DNA from: Inediibacterium massiliense
GTDB taxonomy: Bacteria > Bacillota > Clostridia > Peptostreptococcales > Thermotaleaceae
DNA: 64,000 nucleotides
Assembly: GCF_001282725.1 (NCBI RefSeq)
Contig: NZ_LN876587.1
Span: forward strand, 20,108-84,107
Reading direction: 5' to 3'
The notes beneath the pieces were generated by a model. It was given only the letters and a program-made list of their open reading frames with translations, searched no databases and was not told the origin of the DNA. The translations under genes were made by a program, and so were the position numbers. Positions within the stretch are counted from its first letter, which is position 1. Each line of letters starts with the position of its first letter. Positions 27,342-36,361 of this stretch are shown one piece after another.

Positions 27342-29099
27342 ATGAGAAAAACAAAGATTGTTTGTACCATAGGTCCCGCAAGTGAAAAAAAAGAAGTATT
27401 AAAAGAAATTATCCGAAAAGGGATGAATGTAGCAAGGCTTAATTTTTCCCATGGAACCCATGAAGAACATCAAGTAAGAATTGATACTATCAAAGAAGTT
27501 AGAGAAGAATTAGGATTACCTATTGCACTTTTATTAGATACAAAAGGTCCAGAAATCAGAACTGGTAATTTTAAAGATGGAGAAGTTTATTTAAAAGAAG
27601 ATAATTATTTTACATTAACAACAAGAGAGATCATTGGAGATGAAGCTATAGGTAGTATTACATATAAAGGGCTTCCACAAGATGTAAAAAAAGGAGATAC
27701 CATCTTAATCGATGATGGATTGATAGGTCTTGAAGTAGTAGAAATTATAGATGATACAGATATAAAATGTATCATTAAAAATTCAGGAGCTGTGAAAAAT
27801 CATAAAGGAATCAATGTACCAGGAGTGAAAATCAATCTTCCTGCCATTACACAAAAGGATATAGATGATATCTTATTTGGTATTAAAAATGGAATAGACA
27901 TTATTGCAGCTTCCTTTGTGAGAAAAGCCCAAGACGTATTAGAGATTAGAAAAATATTAGAAGAAAATGAAGCAGATGATATTTTGATTATTTCCAAGAT
28001 CGAAAATCAAGAAGGAGTAGAAAATATTCATCAAGTTATAGAGGTTTCTGATGGAATCATGGTGGCAAGAGGAGATATGGGAGTTGAAATTCCTACAGAA
28101 AGAGTACCAATTGTTCAAAAGATGATTATCAAGGAATGTAATAGTGTTGGAAAGCCAGTTATTACGGCTACTCAAATGCTTGATTCTATGATGAGAAATC
28201 CAAGACCTACAAGAGCAGAAGTTACAGATGTTGCAAATGCTATTTTTGATGGAACAGATGCCATCATGTTATCTGGGGAGACGGCTGCTGGAAAATATCC
28301 AATAGAAGCAGTTAAAACAATGGCAAATATAGCAGAAACAGCAGAAGAATCTATTGATTATCATGCTATACTTAGAGAAAAATCAGTAGGAAAAGAAAGA
28401 AGTATTACAGATGCAGTAAGCCATGCAACTTGTAGTAGTGCTCAGGATTTGGGAGCCACTGCAATTATTACAGCTACAGCTTCTGGATATACGGCAAGAA
28501 TGGTATCTAAATTTAGACCCAAAGCACCTATTATTGTAGCTACGACAAATGAAAAAGTTATGAGAAAAATGGCTTTAACTTGGGGAACTTATCCTGTAAA
28601 AACGCAAGATGGACATTCAACAGATGAAGTGTTTGACATATCTATTGAAAAAACATTAGAGGCAGGATATATAAAACCTGGAGATCTTGTTGTAATTACA
28701 GCAGGAGTGCCAGTAGGAGTAGCAGGAACTACCAATACCATAAAGGTACATATTGCAGGAGAAATTTTGGCTCAAGGTATGGGAATTGGAAAACAATCGG
28801 CTATTGGAAATATATGTGTAGCTTGTAATGCAAAAGAAGCTGAGGAGAAATTCAAGGAAGGAAATGTTTTAGTAACCATTGCTACCGATAAAGATATGAT
28901 TCCATATATGGAAAAATGCTGTGCAGTGATTACAGAAGAAGGGGGACTTACTTCTCATGCTGCTATTGTAGGACTCCATCTACATAAACCAGTCATTGTA
29001 GGAGTAGAAAATGCTACAAAAGTATTAAAGGATAATATGCTTGTTACAGTAGATACAATTAGAGGACTTGTATATAGCGGAAGAGCTAATGTATTGTAA
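27342..29099 (+). CDS. pyk: Pyruvate kinase with C-terminal PEP-utiliser domain
   Basis: A 585-residue pyruvate kinase, converting PEP and ADP to pyruvate and ATP. The N-terminal ARLNFSHG, LLDTKGPEIRTG and the active-site region KIENQEG...MVARGDMGVEI are present. Residues about 475-585 are the extra PEP-utiliser (phosphohistidine-type) domain found in Gram-positive enzymes, with the GGLTSHAAIVG motif that holds its histidine. Ends at a hairpin. Confidence 0.97.
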   Translation: MRKTKIVCTIGPASEKKEVLKEIIRKGMNVARLNFSHGTHEEHQVRIDTIKEVREELGLPIALLLDTKGPEIRTGNFKDGEVYLKEDNYFTLTTREIIGDEAIGSITYKGLPQDVKKGDTILIDDGLIGLEVVEIIDDTDIKCIIKNSGAVKNHKGINVPGVKINLPAITQKDIDDILFGIKNGIDIIAASFVRKAQDVLEIRKILEENEADDILIISKIENQEGVENIHQVIEVSDGIMVARGDMGVEIPTERVPIVQKMIIKECNSVGKPVITATQMLDSMMRNPRPTRAEVTDVANAIFDGTDAIMLSGETAAGKYPIEAVKTMANIAETAEESIDYHAILREKSVGKERSITDAVSHATCSSAQDLGATAIITATASGYTARMVSKFRPKAPIIVATTNEKVMRKMALTWGTYPVKTQDGHSTDEVFDISIEKTLEAGYIKPGDLVVITAGVPVGVAGTTNTIKVHIAGEILAQGMGIGKQSAIGNICVACNAKEAEEKFKEGNVLVTIATDKDMIPYMEKCCAVITEEGGLTSHAAIVGLHLHKPVIVGVENATKVLKDNMLVTVDTIRGLVYSGRANVL

Positions 29100-29110
29100 A
29101 AACAAAGAGA

Positions 29111-29136
29111 AGCCAAGCTTAGCTTGGCTACTTTTG
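29111..29136 (+). terminator. Terminator after pyk
   Basis: AGCCAAGCT-T-AGCTTGGCT is a near-perfect 19-base hairpin followed by ACTTTTG. The T tract is short. Confidence 0.65.
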
Positions 29137-29151
29137 TGAAAGGATGATTTT

Positions 29152-29568
29152 GTGTATACGAATGACGCATCTGTTCAAGTAAGATATCAAGAAACAGATC
29201 AAATGGGCGTTGCCTATCATGGAAATTATTATACTTGGTTTGAAGTAGGAAGATCTTCTTTTTTTCGTTCTTTAGGGTATACTTATGCAAAGCTTGAACA
29301 AGAAGGGGTAATCCTACCCGTCATAGAAAGTAGATGTATTTACAAATCATCTGCTAAATATGATGACGAGCTTTATATAAGGACTCGTATAGAAAAGCTT
29401 AAAGGTGTAAGAATAGAGTTTTATTATGAAGTGATTCGAAAAGTAGACAATGAAGTATTAGCACAAGGAACAACTATTCATGCATTTGTAGATAAAAATT
29501 TAAAACCTATGAATTTTAAAAAAGCCCATCCAGAAGTTTGGGAGATGCTTTCTGCTTGTTTAGAATAG
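29152..29568 (+). CDS. Acyl-CoA thioesterase, YbgC/FcbC (4HBT hotdog) family
   Basis: A 138-residue single hotdog-fold protein. The 4HBT active-site region RYQETDQMGVAYHGNYYTWFE near residue 11 has the catalytic Asp in the usual place. It likely hydrolyses short- or medium-chain acyl-CoA; the substrate is not evident. GTG start at 29,152, preceded by AAAGGA. Confidence 0.85.
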   Translation: MYTNDASVQVRYQETDQMGVAYHGNYYTWFEVGRSSFFRSLGYTYAKLEQEGVILPVIESRCIYKSSAKYDDELYIRTRIEKLKGVRIEFYYEVIRKVDNEVLAQGTTIHAFVDKNLKPMNFKKAHPEVWEMLSACLE

Positions 29569-29697
29569 GAATTTTTACGAAATATTAAATATTTTATCCA
29601 ATATAGTAAAATTTATAGTATAATATTTAAAAATATGTATTATAATCTATAATGAGACTTTTGTATTATAGGCTAACTGATTCTATTATTATCTTGA

Positions 29698-29725
29698 AGG
29701 CACCAAAGTGGTGTCTATTTTTTTT
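29698..29725 (+). terminator. Terminator before rlmD
   Basis: AGGCACC and GGTGTCT pair (one G-U) around a 5-base loop, followed by a run of eight T residues after TA. Confidence 0.8.
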
Positions 29726-29770
29726 GAAAAGAGAAAAGAGATTTTAAGAAAATAGGAAATTGTAGATACA

Positions 29771-29810
29771 GTCATAAAAAACGTCACTAAATTTTCAAAT
29801 TTGGAAAATA
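29771..29810 (+). repeat. Second copy of the 40-bp block from the 5-kb element
   Basis: Aligned without gaps to 5013-5052, about 33 of 40 bases match, including CATAAAAA, GTCACTAA and AATTTGGAAAATA. The rest of the 262-bp element is not evident here, so this may be a decayed or partial copy. Confidence 0.5.
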
Positions 29811-29887
29811 GGATTTACTTTATGGCTTGAAAAAACATAAAGATACTTTATAATATTTGATAAAGAAGAATATAAGGAGTTTTGAGT

Positions 29888-31270
29888 ATGGAAAACATAG
29901 TAAAAAAAGGTCAGGTTTATGATGTGCTGATACATGATATAGGAGAAAATGGAGAAGGAATAGGAAGAGTAGATGGATTTACTGTTTTTGTAGATGGGGC
30001 AGTAATAGAGGATGAAGTGAAGGCTAAAATAGAAGTAGTCAAAAAAAATTATGCCATAGGAAAAATTATAAAATTAGTAAAGCCATCTCCTTTTAGAATC
30101 CATCCTATGTGTGAATATACTAGAAAATGTGGAGGATGTCAGATTCAAAATATAGATTATTCTATGCAGCTACAATTAAAAACAAATAAAGTGAAAGCAA
30201 ATATTGAAAGAATCGGAAAAATCAAAGATGCAATCATTCATGATACAATTGGAATGGATCATCCTTATGCTTATCGAAACAAAGCACAATTTCCTGTAGG
30301 TATGAAAGATGGACAAGTCCAGATAGGATTTTATCAAAAAAAGAGTCATAATATTATAGATCTACATAATTGCTATATACAAGATGAGATGAATGCAAAA
30401 ATTATAAAAGTTATAAGAGATTATATAAACAATTATAATGTACCTAATTATAATGAAAAAAGTGGAAAAGGAATTATAAGACACATTGTAACGAAGGTTG
30501 CTTTTTCTACAAAAGATATAATGGTTGTAATTGTTACAAATGGTAGAGAGCTTCCTAAAAAAGATATATTGATTGAAAATCTTTTAGAAGAAGTTCCAAA
30601 TATAAAAAGTATTGTACAAAATATTAATTCTAAAAAGGGAAATGTAGTATTAGGAAGAGAATGTATCACATTGTACGGAGAAGAAAAAATTATAGATACA
30701 ATTGGAACATTAAAATTTAATATATCACCTTTGTCATTTTTTCAAGTAAATCCTATTCAAACAAAGGTATTGTATGAAAAAGCATTAGAATATGCATCAC
30801 TATCAGGAGAAGAGGTAGTTTACGATATTTATTGTGGAATTGGAACTATTTCATTATTTTTAGCACAAAAGGCAAAAAAGGTATATGGAATAGAAATTGT
30901 ACCACAGGCCATAGAAGATGCAAAGGAAAATGCAAAATTAAATGATGTGGAGAATGTAGAGTTTTTTGCAGGAGCAGCAGAAGAGGTTGTTCCAAGGCTT
31001 TATAAAGAAGGGATTCTAGCTGATGTAGTAGTAGTAGACCCACCAAGAAAGGGCTGCGATGAAAAGGTATTAGATACTATTGTAAAGATGAATCCTGAAA
31101 AAATTGTTTATGTATCTTGTAATCCTTCAACTCTAGCAAGAGATTTAAAATATTTAGATGAGAATGGATATAAGACTATGGAGGTACAACCTGTAGATAT
31201 GTTCCCTCATACGGGGCACGTTGAAACGATAATAATGATGACGAAATGTGGTTCAGAGGGCAAAAAGTAA
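29888..31270 (+). CDS. rlmD: 23S rRNA (uracil-5-)-methyltransferase RlmD/RumA, with ICE-altered 3' end
   Basis: A 460-residue SAM-dependent RNA m5U methyltransferase. It has an N-terminal TRAM domain (residues 1-60), a [4Fe-4S] motif (CEYTRKCGGC near 76), QVNPIQTKVLYE near 288, DIYCGIGTISLF, DPPRKGCDEKVLDT and the catalytic YVSCNPSTLARDL near 412. The frame ends normally after DMFPHTGHVETI. The last 20 or so codons are richer in C and G than the rest, and from here on the sequence is element-like. rlmD/rumA is a known insertion site for clostridial and streptococcal ICEs that rebuild the gene end, which is the likely explanation. Confidence 0.93.
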   Translation: MENIVKKGQVYDVLIHDIGENGEGIGRVDGFTVFVDGAVIEDEVKAKIEVVKKNYAIGKIIKLVKPSPFRIHPMCEYTRKCGGCQIQNIDYSMQLQLKTNKVKANIERIGKIKDAIIHDTIGMDHPYAYRNKAQFPVGMKDGQVQIGFYQKKSHNIIDLHNCYIQDEMNAKIIKVIRDYINNYNVPNYNEKSGKGIIRHIVTKVAFSTKDIMVVIVTNGRELPKKDILIENLLEEVPNIKSIVQNINSKKGNVVLGRECITLYGEEKIIDTIGTLKFNISPLSFFQVNPIQTKVLYEKALEYASLSGEEVVYDIYCGIGTISLFLAQKAKKVYGIEIVPQAIEDAKENAKLNDVENVEFFAGAAEEVVPRLYKEGILADVVVVDPPRKGCDEKVLDTIVKMNPEKIVYVSCNPSTLARDLKYLDENGYKTMEVQPVDMFPHTGHVETIIMMTKCGSEGKK

Positions 31271-31276
31271 ACTTTG

Positions 31277-31348
31277 ACCACAACATGTTGTGGTTTTGGA
31301 GCGATTTTGAGGCTTGAAAATGGGCAAAAAAGTGCCGTTTTTGAGCCT
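31277..31348. promoter_or_regulatory. Palindrome and hairpin just inside the ICE left end
   Basis: ACCACAACATGTTGTGGT (31,277-31,294) is a perfect 18-bp palindrome 7 bases after the rlmD stop. It is followed by an imperfect hairpin at 31,310-31,348 (AGGCT...AGCCT arms). They may terminate rlmD transcription or belong to the attachment region. Confidence 0.5.
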
Positions 31349-31470
31349 TAAAAAATGGTGAAAATATAGATGACATAGTCAGTTTTTAGGAAAATTAAAG
31401 ATTTGAGTATGATTAGCGAAAAACTAGGCACATGATTATAAATCGAATTGGTAAGGAGGGCTCTTGTATA

Positions 31471-32667
31471 ATGGACCAATTACTATTAGAAATATTGTCA
31501 TTAGATGCATATCGTAGCATAAGTTATTATGTTTGTCATTTGACGTTCGCTTTATATAGGCATTTCGGAGGAATGAAATGGAATGGAACTCAAAATTACC
31601 TTAAACCGCTAGTAAATGAAACAAAACAACTCATAGAAAGAAGTGGAATATCCCAAGAAACCATTCTGCAATACTTGGCTAGTGATATTTCAAATCCCTC
31701 ATATCTATTTGTTGCACAGGCTATCCTTGCTTATGCTGTTCCAATTAAATTAGATGATATGCAAAGATATAACATTGTAACAAAGCAGACATCATTACCT
31801 AAAGATATACATATTGATGATGAAATACTTGCATGTGCCTTAGTTTGTTATGTATTAGATGGGAATAGGTATTCAGAGTGGGATTTTAATATAATTGTTA
31901 CAGAAGAAAAGTTTTTTTATCCAACCAATGATTATCATTTAACCAAGGTAGAAAATATTGATTTTCGGCAAAGTGGTTTTGTTTTTGATAATAAATATTA
32001 TCTTTACAATTTATATATAGATAGAAAACCTCTCCATGCAGGGGAACCCATTCCTGCTGTGTTCAGAATTATGCAAGATGGTGTTGATATAAGCAAAGCA
32101 GATCTCCTTTTTCGATTAGATGAACGATTAGCTATAGAACTTGATAAAGCTGATATTTGTCATTATGAATTTTTTGAAAAATTCTATGGTCCATCATTTC
32201 TTTTTTCGCAAACTAGATTAGAAAGAGCAAAGAATATTACTGTTCACTATGATCCTGAAACATTTAACAAATTATTGATGGTCATTAAGCGGGATTATGA
32301 TACTATTCTTGATGAAGAGTTTTGGCATATTGAGGTAGAGCAACTTCCAAACATTGCAGAAGCTTATAAGCCTAAGTTTGTATTAACAACTTTTGTTCAC
32401 GGAAAATATTACCCAAACAGAAAATCTTTTAGACATATTGATTTTATAAAAAATGAGTATAGCACAGAGAAATATAAGCAAAAACATAACGGATGTTCTA
32501 ATTCAGATATTTCCATTGACTACTATACTGAAACAAAGGATGAACATTATAAAATATGGTGCATAGAAAATATAGATATGAGTGAAGAGTTATGGTATAA
32601 ACTCACATTAGTATCTTTAGCTCCGAAATATAAGATTTTATTCAATGAGATGCTAGAAAAAATATAA
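31471..32667 (+). CDS. Hypothetical protein at the ICE left end
   Basis: A 398-residue protein that I do not recognise. The N-terminal 110 residues look helical (LLLEILSLDAYRSISYYVC); the rest is strand-rich with many Tyr, Phe, Asp and Glu residues. No membrane segment, signal peptide or nucleotide-binding motif is visible. It is more A/T rich than the conjugation genes and is isolated from them by a strong terminator, so it may be a cargo gene. Start at 31,471 follows AAGGAGG at a slightly long distance; an upstream in-frame ATG at 31,432 lacks a good site. Confidence 0.55.
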   Translation: MDQLLLEILSLDAYRSISYYVCHLTFALYRHFGGMKWNGTQNYLKPLVNETKQLIERSGISQETILQYLASDISNPSYLFVAQAILAYAVPIKLDDMQRYNIVTKQTSLPKDIHIDDEILACALVCYVLDGNRYSEWDFNIIVTEEKFFYPTNDYHLTKVENIDFRQSGFVFDNKYYLYNLYIDRKPLHAGEPIPAVFRIMQDGVDISKADLLFRLDERLAIELDKADICHYEFFEKFYGPSFLFSQTRLERAKNITVHYDPETFNKLLMVIKRDYDTILDEEFWHIEVEQLPNIAEAYKPKFVLTTFVHGKYYPNRKSFRHIDFIKNEYSTEKYKQKHNGCSNSDISIDYYTETKDEHYKIWCIENIDMSEELWYKLTLVSLAPKYKILFNEMLEKI

Positions 32668-32690
32668 TGGTTTATTATCAATTTAATTTA

Positions 32691-32741
32691 TAAGGCTAAG
32701 CCTTAGGTCAACTTAAGACCTACAGACTTAGCCTTATTTTT
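32691..32741 (+). terminator. Compound terminator after the left-end gene
   Basis: AAGGCTAAG and CTTAGCCTT form an outer stem, with AGGTC/GACCT as an inner stem; ATTTTT follows. Confidence 0.85.
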
Positions 32742-32775
32742 ATGCCCAAAAACAAAAAGAAAGGAAATGATAAGA

Positions 32776-33465
32776 ATGTCAAAATTATTTATGTACGGTA
32801 CAAGGTTACAGGAGTTTGAGCAGATGATGATGCTTGTGCCAAACTTTAGTAAGCGAGGGAAAGGATTAATTGTATTAAAAGGGTTTCCGTTTACCGAAGA
32901 AAATGTTGCCTGTAGGTTTTGCACTGAATATCCAAAATGCAAGAATGATGAAAGCAAGTACCTAGTTTTATCTGAAAGATTAAAAGCCAACGCAGTATGT
33001 TATGAAAACATAGTAAGAAATACGTTTAAAGACTTCAGAGCATATAATCTCAAAAAACGATTGAGTCAATTGGTTTCAGAGTTTAATGGCGATTTCTTTT
33101 GCGACAGCAGTCACCGACAGCGATTTGAAAATATTATTAAAATGAAAAACAGAGTGGTAAAGAAAATTGACAATCAATTTCTTGCCACTCTGTTTTTGCT
33201 TACAGCGGATGATGAACTATGGGAATGGTCTAACCCACATATTTATTTAACCAAGGTTGATTTTAAATCAATCCATTTAAAAGGGATTGATACAAGCAGA
33301 TATGCTGTCTATCAAACCGCAAAGACAATATCTACAGGAAAAGAATATATTAAGCTAAATGAAATCGCCGATGAAAGCCTTATTGATGAGAGAACCTTTC
33401 AAGTAATTGTTCATGCCGTACTCCTTGCCAAGTACGGGCAAGACATATTGAGCATCTGCAAATAA
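32776..33465 (+). CDS. ICE accessory protein, DUF6075-like
   Basis: A 229-residue protein of the kind found near the left end of Tn1549-type elements. The N-terminus has a C-x2-C-x5-C arrangement (CRFCTEYPKC near residues 49-56), suggesting a metal site; the C-terminal half carries ATLFLLTADDELWEW and a helix-rich end. The family assignment is from memory of the context and is tentative; the function is unknown. Its end faces the repressor gene across a shared hairpin. Confidence 0.55.
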   Translation: MSKLFMYGTRLQEFEQMMMLVPNFSKRGKGLIVLKGFPFTEENVACRFCTEYPKCKNDESKYLVLSERLKANAVCYENIVRNTFKDFRAYNLKKRLSQLVSEFNGDFFCDSSHRQRFENIIKMKNRVVKKIDNQFLATLFLLTADDELWEWSNPHIYLTKVDFKSIHLKGIDTSRYAVYQTAKTISTGKEYIKLNEIADESLIDERTFQVIVHAVLLAKYGQDILSICK

Positions 33466-33467
33466 AA

Positions 33468-33490
33468 AGAGCCTGTAAAAAACAGACTCT
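33468..33490. terminator. Bidirectional terminator
   Basis: AGAGCCTGT and ACAGACTCT pair with one mismatch around AAAAA between two convergent genes. Confidence 0.65.
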
Positions 33491-33503
33491 GTATCAACGA
33501 GAT

Positions 33504-33743
33504 TTACTTTGTATAGGTCATCAAATCGGAAATCTTGCAATCCAAAACAAAGCAGATGCGAGTGAGGACATCAATATCCATACGCTCAATATTTCCGTTG
33601 TACCATTTGTCGGCTACTTCAAAACGAATATTAGCAAGTTTAGCAAGCTTGCTTCTGGTCATATCTTTGCTGTCCATGATTTCTTTTACATGAAAGCTAA
33701 CTTTTCCATAATCCCTAATTTCAAAGATTGAGTTGTTGTTCAT
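33504..33743 (-). CDS. XRE-family repressor of the ICE
   Basis: A 79-residue Cro/CI-type helix-turn-helix protein (MTRSKLAKLANIRFEVADKW near residue 29), similar to small YozG-like regulators. The ATG at 33,743 has AGAGGTGG upstream on the minus strand. It is transcribed away from the SLOG-ArdA operon, with a palindromic A/T-rich promoter region between them. It is probably the switch controlling that operon, by analogy with other ICE repressors. Confidence 0.8.
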   Translation of the reverse strand: MNNNSIFEIRDYGKVSFHVKEIMDSKDMTRSKLAKLANIRFEVADKWYNGNIERMDIDVLTRICFVLDCKISDLMTYTK

Positions 33744-33786
33744 ATTAACCACCTCTCTATATCTATTCTATATGCAACATTACGTA

Positions 33787-33826
33787 TTGACTATATACAT
33801 ATAAATAGATACTATATATATAGTAT
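33787..33826 (+). promoter_or_regulatory. Divergent promoter with palindromic operator
   Basis: TTGACT (33,787-33,792) and TACTAT (33,810-33,815) are separated by 17 bases. The -10 is inside the perfect 18-bp palindrome ATACTATATATATAGTAT (33,809-33,826), a likely operator for the adjacent XRE repressor. Confidence 0.6.
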
Positions 33827-33846
33827 TATAAAGGAGGCATAAAACT

Positions 33847-34353
33847 ATGCAGAAAAAAGAAAACGCTCTATGCTTTAGCGGTCATCGGAGTGAAAAACTA
33901 CCGCAAAGCAAAGAGCAGATTGAAAAACTTAAGGTAAGACTATGGGAAGAAATCGATGAGGCAATTGCAAATGGAGCAAACACATTCTACTTCGGAGCGT
34001 GTTATGGATTCGACTTACTATGTGCAGATGTTGTGCTAAAGCGAAGAAAGGTTATCAAACCGAATGATCCAAAAGCGATAACACTAATTGCTGTGATACC
34101 ATTCGAAGAACAAGCAAAAAATTGGGATGAAACAAATCGGGACAAGTATTATGACATACTTGAACAGTGTGATGAAGCGTTAATGCTGAATACATATTAT
34201 CGCCCAGGTTGTTATAACCAAAGAAACCGATACATGGTGGACCATAGCAGTAAAATGATATGTTACTATGATGGAGGTAAAGGCGGTACAGCATATACCG
34301 TAAAATATGCCGAACAAAAAAATCTGCAAATTACAAACCTATATGAAAACTAG
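33847..34353 (+). CDS. SLOG-family protein (DUF1273/YpsA-like)
   Basis: A 168-residue SLOG Rossmann-like protein. FSGHRSEKLPQ at the N-terminus and FYFGACYGFDLLCADVVL near residue 48 match the DUF1273/YpsA branch, predicted to bind a nucleotide-derived ligand. Such genes are routine in Tn1549-type elements. It is the first gene after the divergent promoter, preceded by AAAGGAGG, and ends in a terminator-like hairpin. Confidence 0.8.
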   Translation: MQKKENALCFSGHRSEKLPQSKEQIEKLKVRLWEEIDEAIANGANTFYFGACYGFDLLCADVVLKRRKVIKPNDPKAITLIAVIPFEEQAKNWDETNRDKYYDILEQCDEALMLNTYYRPGCYNQRNRYMVDHSSKMICYYDGGKGGTAYTVKYAEQKNLQITNLYEN

Positions 34354-34360
34354 CAAATGT

Positions 34361-34388
34361 GAGCCACTTTAAAAGGTGGCTCATTTTT
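34361..34388 (+). terminator. Terminator/attenuator after the SLOG gene
   Basis: GAGCCAC and GTGGCTC form a 7-bp stem extended by TTTT/AAAA pairs, followed by ATTTTTAA. Confidence 0.75.
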
Positions 34389-34419
34389 AATGTCAGAAAC
34401 ATGAAATGGAGGAATGAAT

Positions 34420-36078
34420 TTGAGAATTACAATTAAGAACCCTATAAACGAAAAAGTCGAAACCTTATGGTTTCCTTGGAAAGCTGAGGATTTTGAAAAA
34501 GTTTGTCTTGGCTTAGAAATCGTGCCAAGCACAGAACCAAACTGTATTATTAAGGATATATCCGATGAAAGGCTATCGACTTTTCTGAAAGATAAGGCTT
34601 GCAACATTGATGAATTAGATTACCTAATGAAAAGATTGGACAGTTTCGATAATGATGAATTGCAGACATTTTATGCAGTGGCATACTCAGAAAAAGCAGA
34701 AACAACAGCAGAACTCATCAATATTTCTTTTAACACGCACTGTTACAGCCTTGTAGCCGATTTCAGCGACCTTGATGCAGTAGGCAAGAGAATGTACCTA
34801 ACAGAGCAAGGAGCAGTCAGTGAGAAAGAATTGCAAAGCTTTTACGGCAGAGCGTATTTTGAACAACTGCTTGCTCAAAACCAAAAGCCAAGGGTTACTC
34901 CTTACGGAATACTTTATCAAAACAAAAACCCTATACAGACAATTTATGACGGAATGCACTTTCCCCTGTATCATTGGCAAGATGAAATTGCAGAGTTAGA
35001 AGTCGGAAAAGACGGATACAGTCAATCTCTCTATCTGCCTTGTACTCAAATGCAAATAGAATATGCCTTGCTGAGATTGGATGCAAATTCCCTTTCAGAA
35101 TGCAGTCTAAGCCTTACAAGTGACCACTTTTCAGACAGAATGCTTGATATCATAACTTCCGAAAAACCACTATGCGAAAATATGGATGATATTAATTACT
35201 TTGCAAGTAAGTTTCGAGAGATTGGCACACAAGAAGAAAGCTATTTTGAAAAGCTGATGGAATTTGTTAAGCCAAATAATCAAAAGGACGTAAAAGCACT
35301 ACTCTATAGTATGTATGAGTTTGAACTCTTCCCTAATATCCATACTGCTGAAGAATACGGAAAGTACATAATCTGCGACAGCGGTCATTTTGAGTATGAC
35401 GAAAACCTTGAAGAATATATAGACTTTAAGGGATATGGACAGCAGAAAATTGCAAACCAAAACGGTGCATTTACCGAAAAAGGATACATTATCTATCATG
35501 GTTATAATGCAGAGCTTGCACAGGTTTTATCGGAGCACCTTGGAATAGAAATTCCAAAGCAAGACTCACAGGAATTAAAGCTCTATATGCCACTTCGTGC
35601 GACCACATATTATGATGAAAATAACTATGGTGACCTTTATCAAGTAGACTATGAAATTGAGGTTTACCCCGATGAACTGGCGGAATATAAGGACGAAATT
35701 ATGCAAGCGATTGAAAAAAATGCTTTGCCAGAAGAAACGGAACGTGGATTAATGAAATACTACAGCGAACAGGACAGCATCAATGCAAAGGTAAAAAGAT
35801 ATGATTTCTCTGTAGAAGAGATAAATGGTCAGTTGATGGGTGTAGCCAATCTTATACTAAATGCTCCCCTTGATGACAATGAACTTGCCAAAATAAAGGA
35901 TGAAATCACAGGTCAAGCGAGTGACGGTTGGGGCGAAGGTTTTGAGCAACGAGAGATTAAATGCAATGGTAAAGAAGTATACGTCAGCTTTTGGAGAGCA
36001 AAAAACTGGAGTTTACAGACGGCTGAGGAAATGGGAATAAAACAGCAAAATCATGAAATGAAATTTGGAGGGATGTAA
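34420..36078 (+). CDS. ArdA-like antirestriction protein, multidomain
   Basis: A 552-residue protein. The first 180 residues and the section around 200-350 contain ArdA-type repeats (PNCIIKDISDE, LDELDYLMKRLDSFDNDELQTFYAVA). ArdA proteins are acidic DNA mimics that block type I restriction, and this one is rich in Asp and Glu. The C-terminal 150 residues (strand-rich, ending in SFWRAKNW) are a further domain I do not recognise. TTG at 34,420 fits the GGAGG site better than the ATG at 34,414, which touches it. Followed by a DUF4314 gene. Confidence 0.7.
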   Translation: MRITIKNPINEKVETLWFPWKAEDFEKVCLGLEIVPSTEPNCIIKDISDERLSTFLKDKACNIDELDYLMKRLDSFDNDELQTFYAVAYSEKAETTAELINISFNTHCYSLVADFSDLDAVGKRMYLTEQGAVSEKELQSFYGRAYFEQLLAQNQKPRVTPYGILYQNKNPIQTIYDGMHFPLYHWQDEIAELEVGKDGYSQSLYLPCTQMQIEYALLRLDANSLSECSLSLTSDHFSDRMLDIITSEKPLCENMDDINYFASKFREIGTQEESYFEKLMEFVKPNNQKDVKALLYSMYEFELFPNIHTAEEYGKYIICDSGHFEYDENLEEYIDFKGYGQQKIANQNGAFTEKGYIIYHGYNAELAQVLSEHLGIEIPKQDSQELKLYMPLRATTYYDENNYGDLYQVDYEIEVYPDELAEYKDEIMQAIEKNALPEETERGLMKYYSEQDSINAKVKRYDFSVEEINGQLMGVANLILNAPLDDNELAKIKDEITGQASDGWGEGFEQREIKCNGKEVYVSFWRAKNWSLQTAEEMGIKQQNHEMKFGGM

Positions 36079-36079
36079 A

Positions 36080-36361
36080 ATGAGAGGGTATCCGACACAG
36101 GCACAAGTTGAAAGAATTAAACTGCAATATCCCGTTGGTACGAGATTAGAACTGCTTAGTATGTCAGATCTGTATTCACCTGTACCGCCGGGTACACAAG
36201 GGGAAGTAACTTCAGTTGACGATATGGGAACTCTGCATATGAAGTGGGATAATGGTCGTTCCCTCGGTGTGGTAATAGGTGAAGATAGTTTCAAGGTGAT
36301 TTCAAGACCACAGGAGGAACAAACAATGGATTCACCTAAGATGGGAGGAATGAGCCTATGA
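36080..36361 (+). CDS. DUF4314 protein
   Basis: A 93-residue protein with the DUF4314 pattern: VERIKLQYPVGTRLELLSM, PPGTQGEV and LHMKWDNGRSLGV, a small SH3-like barrel. Its role is unknown; it is standard in ICE regions next to ArdA-like genes. The ATG at 36,080 follows GGAGGGA. It overlaps the next gene by ATGA. Confidence 0.8.
   Translation: MRGYPTQAQVERIKLQYPVGTRLELLSMSDLYSPVPPGTQGEVTSVDDMGTLHMKWDNGRSLGVVIGEDSFKVISRPQEEQTMDSPKMGGMSL

Larger units (their letters stand above)
29569..29887. other. Non-coding gap with terminator and repeat block
   Basis: No gene is visible. The gap holds several TATAAT-like hexamers (around 29,620-29,650), a terminator hairpin (listed separately) and, at 29,771-29,810, a second copy of the 40-bp block found in the palindromic element near 5 kb. 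Confidence 0.6.
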
